Origin: Chloroflexia bacterium
GTDB taxonomy: Bacteria > Chloroflexota > Chloroflexia > Thermomicrobiales > JALYUS01
Assembly: GCA_025928215.1 (NCBI GenBank)
Contig: JAICJW010000081.1
Span: 1-13,082 of the forward strand
Length of the DNA stretch: 13,082 bases
Direction: 5' to 3'
Part shown: positions 6,906 through 13,082 of the stretch, piece by piece
Layout of the letters: each line of letters opens with the position of its first letter
How positions within the stretch are numbered: the stretch's first letter is position 1
Notes under the pieces: generated by a model
Databases searched by the model: none
Told to the model about the DNA's origin: nothing
What the model saw: the letters and a program-made list of their open reading frames with translations, nothing else
Position numbers and translations under genes: made by a program

Positions 6906-8105
6906 CTACAGACCGGCGAGCGCGCAATCGAGATCGGCGATCAAATCCCGTGCCGACTCGATACCGACGGACAGGCGCAGCAGCCCCGGATGCTGCGCCC
7001 ACGGCGAACCGGGAATCTGGGCCATCAGCGCCGGATCGGTCTCCAGCCAGGCGGTGGGCGGATAGATGAGGGACTCGACGCCGCCGAGGCTCGTCGCCAG
7101 TTGGAAGACGCGCGTCCCCTCGGAGACGCGCCGCGCCGCCGCCGAGCCGCCCGCCACCGCGAAGGAGACCATGCCGCTGAAGCCGCCCGGCATCTGGCGG
7201 CAGGCCAGCGCATGGCCCGGATGATCCGGCAGCCCCGGATAGCGCACGCTCGTCACCTTCGGGTGCCCGCACAACCACTCGGCGACGGCCTGCGCGTTCT
7301 CCATGTGCTGGCGCATCCGTACCCCTAATGTGCGCATGCCGCGGATCAGCAGCCAGCAATCGAACGGGCTGGGAACTGCCCCGAGGTAATATTGCCGGTC
7401 GGTGATGCGCGCCGCCAGCTCCGCCGTGCGCGCGATCACGGCCCCGCCGAGCAGGTCACTGTGGCCGCCCAGGTATTTGGTCGTGCTGTGAACGACGAGG
7501 TCAATGCCCCAATCAATCGGATTCTGGCAGTACGGTGAGGCGAAGGTATTGTCAACGACCGTCAGCGCATTCGCCTCACCAGCGATCACCGCGATCTCCC
7601 GCAGGTCCACGATGTCCAGCAGAGGATTCGTCGGCGTCTCGATCCAGATCATCCGCGTCGTGGGGCGGAGCGCGCGACGGACAGCGGCCAGATCACCGAG
7701 ATCAACGAAATCGGCGGTGATGCCGTAGCGAGGCAGATCATTGGCGAAGAGGTGATAGGTGCTGAGGTAGCAGTCATAGCCAACAATGACGTGATCGCCC
7801 GCCGAGAGCAGTTGCAGCGCCGCCGTGACCGCCGCCATCCCCGATCCGAAGGCGCTCGCACCGACACCGTGCTCCAGATCGGTCAGGATGGCTTCCAACG
7901 CCTCACGGGTCGGGTTCGCGCCGCGCGCATAGCGGAAGTGGGCATCGTCGTCAATGCGCTGCCGCACGAAGGTCGAACTGGGATGGATCGGCGGGACGAT
8001 CGCGCCGGTTTGCGGATCCGGTCCCTGATTGGCGTGGATGAGCAGGGTGTCCAATTCCCATCCGCGGTCGCTCGCGCGGTCTTGTCGTTCTTCGTGAATA
8101 GTCAT
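6906..8105 (-). CDS. Cystathionine gamma-synthase/lyase family PLP enzyme
   Basis: A 399-residue fold-type I PLP enzyme of the Cys/Met metabolism family, which forms or cleaves thioethers such as cystathionine. The putative PLP lysine is Lys210 in VHSTTKYLGGHSD (205-217). Asp185 in VVDNTFASPY fits the ring-nitrogen ligand, and FRYARGANPTREALE (57-71) carries the conserved Tyr and Arg that hold the phosphate of the neighbouring subunit. FGSGMAAV (86-93) is the usual substrate and cofactor loop. The length is normal. The start at 8105 has AAGGA 6 bases upstream; the frame is open further to 8153 but that extension lacks a ribosome site and family similarity. It lies 70 bases after the CsaA-like gene on the same strand and may be transcribed with it. 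Synthase (MetB), gamma-lyase or methionine gamma-lyase roles cannot be separated by eye, so no symbol is given. Confidence 0.92.
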   Translation of the reverse strand: MTIHEERQDRASDRGWELDTLLIHANQGPDPQTGAIVPPIHPSSTFVRQRIDDDAHFRYARGANPTREALEAILTDLEHGVGASAFGSGMAAVTAALQLLSAGDHVIVGYDCYLSTYHLFANDLPRYGITADFVDLGDLAAVRRALRPTTRMIWIETPTNPLLDIVDLREIAVIAGEANALTVVDNTFASPYCQNPIDWGIDLVVHSTTKYLGGHSDLLGGAVIARTAELAARITDRQYYLGAVPSPFDCWLLIRGMRTLGVRMRQHMENAQAVAEWLCGHPKVTSVRYPGLPDHPGHALACRQMPGGFSGMVSFAVAGGSAAARRVSEGTRVFQLATSLGGVESLIYPPTAWLETDPALMAQIPGSPWAQHPGLLRLSVGIESARDLIADLDCALAGL

Positions 8106-8111
8106 CGCTCT

Positions 8112-8116
8112 TCCTT
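8112..8116 (-). promoter_or_regulatory. Ribosome binding site that sets the PLP-enzyme start
   Basis: AAGGA on the minus strand lies 6 bases before the ATG at 8105. The possible upstream start at 8153 has nothing comparable. Confidence 0.7.
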
Positions 8117-8175
8117 TCCCCGCAGTGACAGGCGGGAAGCCTCCCACCAGCATTCCACATTCAAGCGGCGCTCAC

Positions 8176-8523
8176 CTAGTACACGGCACCGCCAGCGCGC
8201 GCCGGGCGGCTCGGCGTGAGGAGCGCGAGCGCGCCATCCTCGCCGGGAACGCCGAGGATCAGCACTTCAGACAGGAAGCCCGCGATGTTGCGCGGCGGCA
8301 GATTGACGACCCCGACCACGCGCATGCCGACCAGTTCGCCCTTGCCGTAGTTCGTCGCCTGGATACTGGATCGTTTCGTGCCGATCTCCGGGCCAAAGTC
8401 CACCTTCGCGCGGTAGGCGGGCGTGCGGGCGCGTGGGAAGTCTTCTACCGCCAGAATCACGCCCGTGCGGATGTCCAGCCGCTGGAAGTCCTCAATCGTC
8501 GCCATCGTCGTCGCCGCGCTCAT
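8176..8523 (-). CDS. csaA: CsaA-type tRNA-binding domain protein
   Basis: A 115-residue protein made of one OB-fold tRNA-binding domain, the same domain found at the C-terminus of bacterial methionyl-tRNA synthetase. CsaA homologues form dimers, bind tRNA and have been described as secretion-related chaperones. Visible hallmarks are DFQRLDIRTG (12-21), the KRSSIQAT segment (50-57) and VVNLPPRNIAGFLSEVLILG (72-91). The size matches stand-alone CsaA. The ATG at 8523 overlaps the TGA of the HAD gene as ATGA, which suggests translational coupling. Neither this start nor the ATG at 8505 has a Shine-Dalgarno site. The 8505 start would align better with known CsaA N-termini (MATIEDFQ), so the first six residues are uncertain. 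Its cellular role here is not clear from its neighbours. Confidence 0.9.
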   Translation of the reverse strand: MSAATTMATIEDFQRLDIRTGVILAVEDFPRARTPAYRAKVDFGPEIGTKRSSIQATNYGKGELVGMRVVGVVNLPPRNIAGFLSEVLILGVPGEDGALALLTPSRPARAGGAVY

Positions 8524-9233
8524 CGCTGCGGCGCGGGTGTCGCGCCCGCCTGTTGCGCCAGCGTGCGCAGATCGGGCACTTCCCAATCGGGGCGCGCCGT
8601 CGCGGGTGGCGTCGCCCCTGACCCCGGCCGGTCATGGCGGCGATTGACCCAGACCGTCGTGAGGCCGAGCGCATTCGCGGGGGCAATGTCGTGGAAGAGG
8701 CTCTGCGCGACGTGCAACACCCGGTCAGGTGCAGTGTCGAGCCAGTCAAGGAGGGCGCGGAAATTGCGCGGATTGGGCTTGTAGGCCCCCACCTGCTGCG
8801 CCGTGACGACCGCCGCGAACGCGACGCCGAGATGCCGCGCGGAGAGGGCGAAGAGGTCATCGTCAATATTGGAGAGAATGACTAACTGAAAGCGCTTGGC
8901 CAGCGATTGGAGCGCGTCAACCGTATCCGAGAAGGGCGGCCAGTCGCCCACCGACGACGCCAGCGCCACTCGCTCATCGTCGGTGGGTGTAAATCCGAGC
9001 CGTTCCCCGAAGCCCTCCATTACAACTGAGAGCAGGTCGCGATAGGGCAGATACGGCCCCCGCTCCGCCGCCGACTCCAATTCGCCGTACAGTTCGAGGG
9101 CCGCATCGTCGGAAATCGTGATCCCGTGGCGATCCAGCACAGGTCGGAGCGCGGCGAGGATGCCGCGCTCCCAGTCAATCAGGGTGCCGTAGCAGTCGAA
9201 GGTGAGGTAGGTGAAGCGGTCGAAATCGAGCAT
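8520..9233 (-). CDS. HAD-superfamily hydrolase, haloacid dehalogenase type II-like
   Basis: A 237-residue soluble hydrolase of the haloacid dehalogenase superfamily. The putative nucleophile Asp13 is in FDCYGTLID (12-20), the second motif is LSNIDDD with Ser121-Asn122, the conserved lysine is Lys152 in GAYKPNPRNF, and the acidic motif is QSLFHDIAPANALG with Asp182. This pattern is the one usually labelled type II (L-2-haloacid) dehalogenase. However, aligned on Asp182, the Ser and Asn that line the active site of characterised L-2-haloacid dehalogenases appear as Gln177 and Leu179, so phosphatase or other activity is possible. The C-terminal tail is rich in Pro, Ala and Arg. AGGAG lies 8 bases before the ATG at 9233. 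The stop overlaps the start of the CsaA-like gene. The upstream gap to the oxidase contains nested inverted repeats. Confidence 0.88.
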   Translation of the reverse strand: MLDFDRFTYLTFDCYGTLIDWERGILAALRPVLDRHGITISDDAALELYGELESAAERGPYLPYRDLLSVVMEGFGERLGFTPTDDERVALASSVGDWPPFSDTVDALQSLAKRFQLVILSNIDDDLFALSARHLGVAFAAVVTAQQVGAYKPNPRNFRALLDWLDTAPDRVLHVAQSLFHDIAPANALGLTTVWVNRRHDRPGSGATPPATARPDWEVPDLRTLAQQAGATPAPQR

Positions 9234-9243
9234 CGTCCAATCT

Positions 9244-9341
9244 CCTGATCGTTATGAGAAGATGCCGCCTGAAAGCGTACGCTCCCCTCTCCATCACGCG
9301 CAGATCAGGGAAAGCATCTGGCCCGTCTGGCGATGGAGAGG
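9244..9341 (-). promoter_or_regulatory. Nested inverted repeats in the HAD-gene leader
   Basis: The gap between the oxidase stop and the HAD start (9234-9357) contains a perfect 10-bp pair, CCTCTCCATC (9286-9295) with GATGGAGAGG (9332-9341). Inside it is a 5-bp pair, CAGAT (9301-9305) with ATCTG (9316-9320). A separate 7-bp pair joins CCTGATC (9244-9250) to GATCAGG (9303-9309); on the minus-strand transcript the downstream partner overlaps the HAD Shine-Dalgarno site. The pairings share bases, so alternative folds are possible. No T-run marks a terminator. The 10-bp pair is unlikely by chance; the 7-bp pair may be chance. Confidence 0.35.
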
Positions 9342-9357
9342 AGGCGGGGATGAGGAC

Positions 9358-10545
9358 TCAGCGCGAGATCGTCGCGCGGGCGATACCGTAGTTGTATTCG
9401 TCCTCCCACGGCTTGCCCTCGGCGAAGCGCGTCGAGCGAAACGGCGTCAGATCAACCGTTTTGGGGCGTCCCTCGGTGATCCACTCCGCGAGGCACTTGC
9501 CAATCGCCGGGCTGGTCTTGAAAGAGGTGCCGCTGTCTCCCGTCATGCAATACAGCCCTTCGTGCTGCGGCAACTTGTCAATGATCGGGCGCGCGTCCGG
9601 ACTCATCATCAGGATACCCGCCCAGTTGCCGCGCACCGTACTGTGCCGCATCACCGGAAAACGCGCCACCAGTTTCTCGCGGCAGACCTGAATGTAGTTC
9701 TCATCCACCGCCTCCGGCGCGTGCTCGGGATCGGGGCTGACGCGCACGCCGCTCTCCGCGCCGATCAGCGTGCAGTTATCGTCCACCGGGCGCGCCCAGG
9801 TGTTATTGATCTGGTCAATGTAGGTCAGGTGCTTCGGCGAGCGGTCGAACGCCCAGCGAAAGAGCGTGACGCGCGCCGCGACCGGGACGAGACCAAGATC
9901 AATTCCGAGCGGCACGAAGAGTTCGTTCGCCCACGCCCCCGCCGCGATCACGACGACCGGCGCCTGGATTGTTCCGGCGGTCGTCTCGACCCCCGTGACC
10001 TGGCCCCCGCCGGTCAGCACCCGTGTCGCCCGTGTGTCCAGTTTGAACTCGACCCCCCGGTCCATCGCGGCGCGGGCGAAGGCGTAGGTGGTGGCATTCG
10101 GATCGGCATAGCCCGCACGCGGCTCGTAGGCTACCGCTGTCACGTCGCCGACGTAGAGGGAGGGATCGAGGGCGAGCGCGTCATCGGGCGAGATGATCCG
10201 GGCATCCGCGCCGACCTCGCGCTGCATCGCGACGTTGGCTTCGAGGTGATCCCGGTATTCGGGCGGTGTGAACGTGAGCAGGCCGATGGGTCGGAAACCG
10301 CACTCCCCGCCCACCAATTCGCCCCAGTTGGCGAAGTACCGGTGGCTCTCGACGGCGAGGCGGGTCTCCGGCTCGTTCGTGTAGTGCATGCGCACCAGGG
10401 CGCCGGACTTACCGGTTGCGCCCGCCGCGAGATGCCCGCGCTCAACGACCACCACTTTGCCCGCGCCCATCTGCGCGAGGTGAAAGGCGGTGCTGCTCCC
10501 ATTCGCGCCCGCCCCAATGACGATCACATCAGCGATCTCCGCCAT
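9358..10545 (-). CDS. FAD-dependent oxidoreductase of the DAO family (sarcosine oxidase beta / amine oxidase-like)
   Basis: A 395-residue flavoenzyme of the D-amino-acid oxidase family, which oxidises C-N bonds of secondary amines or amino acids such as sarcosine, dimethylglycine or proline. The Rossmann motif is VIVIGAGANGSSTA (7-20), with Glu35 ending the second strand. GATGKSGALVRMHY (42-55) follows as the usual flavin-proximal loop. The C-terminal FAD-contact motif is GDSGTSFKTSPAIGKCLAEW. The sequence is closest in feel to sarcosine oxidase beta-subunit-like and related dehydrogenases; the other subunits of a heterotetrameric sarcosine oxidase are not present here, so it is probably a stand-alone enzyme. 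AAGGAG lies 7 bases before the ATG at 10545, which fixes the start against an ATG at 10569. It is divergent from the LysR gene, which is its likely regulator. Confidence 0.88.
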   Translation of the reverse strand: MAEIADVIVIGAGANGSSTAFHLAQMGAGKVVVVERGHLAAGATGKSGALVRMHYTNEPETRLAVESHRYFANWGELVGGECGFRPIGLLTFTPPEYRDHLEANVAMQREVGADARIISPDDALALDPSLYVGDVTAVAYEPRAGYADPNATTYAFARAAMDRGVEFKLDTRATRVLTGGGQVTGVETTAGTIQAPVVVIAAGAWANELFVPLGIDLGLVPVAARVTLFRWAFDRSPKHLTYIDQINNTWARPVDDNCTLIGAESGVRVSPDPEHAPEAVDENYIQVCREKLVARFPVMRHSTVRGNWAGILMMSPDARPIIDKLPQHEGLYCMTGDSGTSFKTSPAIGKCLAEWITEGRPKTVDLTPFRSTRFAEGKPWEDEYNYGIARATISR

Positions 10546-10608
10546 CCTGCTGCTCCTTCTCTCATGCATACCTTAACCGATCTTCCATCGCAGCATAGAA
10601 CAGGAAGA

Positions 10609-10641
10609 GATACAATCCAAGCCGTTTTCACCGAATGTATC
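10609..10641. promoter_or_regulatory. Near-perfect inverted repeat, candidate LysR operator
   Basis: GATACAATC (10609-10617) and GAATGTATC (10633-10641) are reverse complements at 8 of 9 positions, separated by 15 bases, in the 126-bp gap between the divergent oxidase and LysR genes. A second small symmetry, CGAA...TTCG at 10632-10646, overlaps the right arm. TACAAT at 10611-10616 could also be a -10 element for the LysR gene, though no matching -35 element is clear. The position fits an autoregulated LysR site controlling both genes; direct evidence is lacking. Confidence 0.4.
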
Positions 10642-10671
10642 GTTCGCATTTCCCGATAAGGGGACGATGGT

Positions 10672-11565
10672 ATGGACTGGCAACAACTGGTGACGTTTGA
10701 GCGGATCGTCCGCGAAGGTTCCTTCAACCGCGCCGCACGCGCGCTCAATCTGTCGCAGGCCGCGATCAGCGGCCGGATACAGGCATTGGAGGCGGAAATC
10801 GGCGGGCCGCTCTTCATCCGTGGCGGCCGGCGCGTGACGCTCACCGAGGCAGGTGAGAATTTCCTTCCCTATGCACGCCGCGCCCTCGCGGTGATCGCGG
10901 AGGGCGTGGAAGCGGCGCGTGGCGCGCATACCGGGCAGGAGGGTCGGGTCACCGTCGGCGCGGTGGATTCCATCGTGGATGGCCTGCTCGTCCCCATCGT
11001 CGCGCGCTACCGGGCGGCGCACCCACATGTCGCGCTCTCGATCCGCACGGGGCACACACCGCAGATTCTGCAGGAATTGGCGGACGGGATCGTCCGCCTC
11101 GGCTTTGTCACCTGGAGCTATGTAGCCGGGACGGTGGGCGTGGAGGTATTGGCGCGCTTCCGCGAGCCACTGGTTGCGGTCGTCGCCCCTGAGCATCCAC
11201 TCGTCGGGCGTCCGGCGCTGCGGGTGGAAGAGGTCGTGCGCGAGGGAGCGCCCTATCACGAGACGGTCTGGGGCACCGCGGAGGACGCGCGAATCGCGCC
11301 CACGTCCGGGCGGGGGTGGGACGAGCATGAACTGCCCCACGGGTTGATGCGGCACCTGATCCTGCGCGGCATCGGCGCGGGATTCCTCCCCGCGACGCTC
11401 GTCGCGGACGATCTCGCCGCCGGCCGGCTCGTCGCCCTGCCGCTTGCGGACGCGGACGGATTGGTACGCGAGTTGGCGCTCGTCCGCCATGCGCACGCGG
11501 ACGCCCTCCCATCGGCAGCCCACGCGTTCGTGGCGGCGGTACGCGCGGAAGCGACGCGCGAGTGA
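10672..11565 (+). CDS. LysR-family transcriptional regulator
   Basis: A 297-residue DNA-binding regulator. The winged helix-turn-helix covers about residues 3-62, with the recognition region AARALNLSQAAISGRIQALE (21-40) and the wing LFIRGGRRVTLTEAGENF (47-64). A linker helix follows to about residue 88. The effector-binding domain starts at GRVTVGAVDSIVDGLLVP (91-108) and runs to the end with two alpha/beta lobes. The length is typical. AAGGGGA lies 7 bases before the ATG. LysR genes usually control the divergently transcribed neighbour, here the DAO-family oxidase, so an amine, amino acid or related compound is the likely signal; this is inference from position. The stop is 20 bases from the stop of the convergent rel gene. 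Confidence 0.93.
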   Translation: MDWQQLVTFERIVREGSFNRAARALNLSQAAISGRIQALEAEIGGPLFIRGGRRVTLTEAGENFLPYARRALAVIAEGVEAARGAHTGQEGRVTVGAVDSIVDGLLVPIVARYRAAHPHVALSIRTGHTPQILQELADGIVRLGFVTWSYVAGTVGVEVLARFREPLVAVVAPEHPLVGRPALRVEEVVREGAPYHETVWGTAEDARIAPTSGRGWDEHELPHGLMRHLILRGIGAGFLPATLVADDLAAGRLVALPLADADGLVRELALVRHAHADALPSAAHAFVAAVRAEATRE

Positions 11566-11585
11566 GTATGTGTGAGCGTGGCTAC

Positions 11586-13082
11586 CTAATCCGCTGCCCG
11601 CGCGCCTTTGGAGATGATCGGCGTATCGCGGCGGACTTCGTAGATGTCGCGGATCTGCTCGAATCGCTGGAGAATGCGGCTGAGCGATTCGACGCCCGCC
11701 ACCTCGACCGTCAGCCGCATCGTCACGGTGCGGTCGGGGTGAGTCTGGCTGTTGATCGAGAGCAGGTTGATCTTCTCATCCGCCGCGACGCTGGAGACAT
11801 CGCGCATGAGGCCCACGCGATCCCACGCCTCCATGCGCACGCCGACCGGGTACGCCTGCGTCCGCGTGTTGCCCCACGAGACCGGCACGAGCCGTTCCTG
11901 TTCCGGCTCCTTGATGACATTAGGGCAGTCGGTACGGTGGACGGTAATGCCCTTGCCGCGCGTGACGTAGCCGATGATCTCATCGCCCGGCACCGGTTTA
12001 CAGCAGGTGGCGAGCCGCGTCAGCAGATCGCCGACACCCATCACCTCGATGCCGGACGATGCACTGGCGGGACGGGGGGCGGCCTCCGTCGGCGGCAGGG
12101 CGATCACCTGCTCGACCGGGTTGAGCGCCGAGACCTGCTGCGCGATCTGCTGCGTCGAAACCGCGCCATAGCCAATGGCGGCGAGGAAATCATCGAGGCG
12201 GTTGTAGCGCGTGAACTGCTTGGCGAGGTCCTCCAGTTTCATCTCGACACCGAGCCGCTTCAGTTCCTTTTCGAGCATGTCCCGGCCCTGCGCGATGTTC
12301 TGGTCGCGCTGCTGGCGGCGGAACCACTGGCGGATCTTCTCGCGCGCCTGCGCCGTGTGGACGTACCCGGACGACGCGAGCAGCCAGTCCCGGCTCGGCC
12401 CGACCTTCGCGCGGGAGGTCATGATTTTGACCATCTCGCCATTGTGCAGGATATAGTCGAGCGGTACGAGCCGGTCATTGACCATCGCACCGACGCAGGT
12501 ATGACCGACATCCGAGTGGATGCGATAGGCGAAGTCCACCGGCGTCGAACCGGCCGGCAATTCGATGATGTCCCCGGCGGGTGTAAAGACGTAGAGCATC
12601 TCCTGAAAAACGTCGCTCTTCAGTGTCTCCACGAAGGCTTGCGCGTCCACCACCTCATCGCGCCAGTCCATCAGTTGACGGAGCCAGGCGACGCGCGCTT
12701 CAAGCCCGGCGTCCCGCTTGCCACCCTCCTTATAGCGCCAGTGAGAGGCAATGCCGTACTCAGCGGCGATGTGCATCTCCTTCGTGCGAATTTGCACCTC
12801 GACCGGGCGGGCATCGAGCGCGCGGACGGCGGTATGGAGGGACTGATACATGCTCTCCTTCGGGGAGGCGATGTAGTCATCGAACTCGCCGGGGATTGGC
12901 CGCCACATCGTGTGGATGATGCCGAGGGCGGCGTAGCAATCCTTCACCTCCGGCACGATGACGCGGATGGCGATGGCGTCGTAGATTTCGTCGAGCGTCC
13001 GCCGCTTCTGATCCATCTTGCGCGCGATCGACCAGAGGTGCTTGGCGCGGCCGTAGACATCCGCCGGGATGCCCGCCGCGTC
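11586..13082 (-). CDS. RelA/SpoT (p)ppGpp synthetase, C-terminal two thirds (5' end outside window)
   Basis: The frame is open to the right edge, giving 498 visible residues of a long RelA/SpoT homologue, the enzyme that makes (and in bifunctional forms degrades) the alarmone (p)ppGpp during starvation. Seen in order are the synthetase domain (GRAKHLWSIARKMDQKRR, then EIYDAIAIRV, EFDDYIASPK, YQSLHT and VEVQIRTKEMH, residues about 1-120), the TGS domain (MLYVFTPAGDIIELPAGST onward, 162-224), a helical stretch rich in charged residues (about 240-320), a Cys-containing RIS/zinc-finger-like segment (ATCCKPVPGDEIIGY at 358-372, with Cys386), and a C-terminal ACT domain (about 415-490). The N-terminal HD hydrolase domain would lie outside the window, so synthetase-only versus bifunctional cannot be decided directly. 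The visible part contains EFDD (66-69), the motif form known from monofunctional RelA. Symbol rel or relA is left open for that reason. Confidence 0.95.
   Translation of the reverse strand, partial: DAAGIPADVYGRAKHLWSIARKMDQKRRTLDEIYDAIAIRVIVPEVKDCYAALGIIHTMWRPIPGEFDDYIASPKESMYQSLHTAVRALDARPVEVQIRTKEMHIAAEYGIASHWRYKEGGKRDAGLEARVAWLRQLMDWRDEVVDAQAFVETLKSDVFQEMLYVFTPAGDIIELPAGSTPVDFAYRIHSDVGHTCVGAMVNDRLVPLDYILHNGEMVKIMTSRAKVGPSRDWLLASSGYVHTAQAREKIRQWFRRQQRDQNIAQGRDMLEKELKRLGVEMKLEDLAKQFTRYNRLDDFLAAIGYGAVSTQQIAQQVSALNPVEQVIALPPTEAAPRPASASSGIEVMGVGDLLTRLATCCKPVPGDEIIGYVTRGKGITVHRTDCPNVIKEPEQERLVPVSWGNTRTQAYPVGVRMEAWDRVGLMRDVSSVAADEKINLLSINSQTHPDRTVTMRLTVEVAGVESLSRILQRFEQIRDIYEVRRDTPIISKGARAAD

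Noticed and set aside
8106..8175. SAM riboswitch or T-box upstream of the Cys/Met-metabolism PLP enzyme
   Set aside because: The gap is only 70 bases, too short for either element, and shows no specifier-loop, T-box or S-box core sequence or terminator.
9358..10545. Beta subunit of a heterotetrameric sarcosine oxidase operon
   Set aside because: No alpha, gamma or delta subunit genes are present on either side, so only the broad DAO-family label is kept.
9211..10659. Plus-strand open frame of 482 codons over the DAO-family oxidase
   Set aside because: It is antisense to a complete oxidase with FAD motifs and a good ribosome site, and the product is Arg/His-rich without a domain.
1..13082. 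Mobile island, phage defence system or CRISPR locus
   Set aside because: No integrase, transposase, defence nuclease, Cas gene, tRNA attachment site or regularly spaced repeats were seen. The genes are metabolic, regulatory and transport types with uniform composition apart from the one inverted repeat.

Overview
The window is GC-rich bacterial DNA, densely coding on both strands, with short gaps and Shine-Dalgarno sites before most starts. It holds twelve protein-coding genes, ten complete and two cut by the window edges. I see no rRNA, tRNA, CRISPR array, transposase or phage gene. The codon usage, the gene mix and the sequence of the (p)ppGpp synthetase are compatible with a Chloroflexota-type bacterium (for example a Thermomicrobia relative). 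That placement is inference from memory, not something the sequence proves.

Layout from left to right: the 3' part of an acetamidase/formamidase gene (+); a 163-bp hairpin-forming inverted repeat that supplies or touches the stop codons of two convergent genes; a secreted GH26-type glycoside hydrolase (-); a divergent gap with two perfect hairpins in front of a zinc alcohol dehydrogenase (+), followed by a TIM-barrel sugar phosphate isomerase/epimerase (+) in the same transcription unit; an MFS exporter (-) divergent from a class A FAD aromatic monooxygenase (+); a likely minus-strand operon of HAD hydrolase, CsaA-type tRNA-binding protein and cystathionine gamma-synthase-family PLP enzyme, with a DAO-family amine/amino-acid oxidase upstream of it on the same strand; a LysR regulator (+) divergent from the oxidase; and the C-terminal two thirds of a RelA/SpoT protein (-) running off the right edge.

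The genes look like catabolic and transport functions typical of an accessory metabolic region, next to one housekeeping stringent-response gene. Likely functional pairs are LysR with the oxidase (divergent, with a near-perfect inverted repeat between them), the MFS exporter with the monooxygenase (divergent), and HAD with CsaA (4-nt ATGA overlap). Three of the four convergent junctions are only 4, 21 and 20 nt long.

I did not find a clear new biological system. The observations most worth checking are the large inverted repeat that ends both convergent genes, the double hairpin leader of the alcohol dehydrogenase, the EXDD (RelA-type) motif in the Rel protein, and the inverted repeat between the LysR gene and the oxidase.
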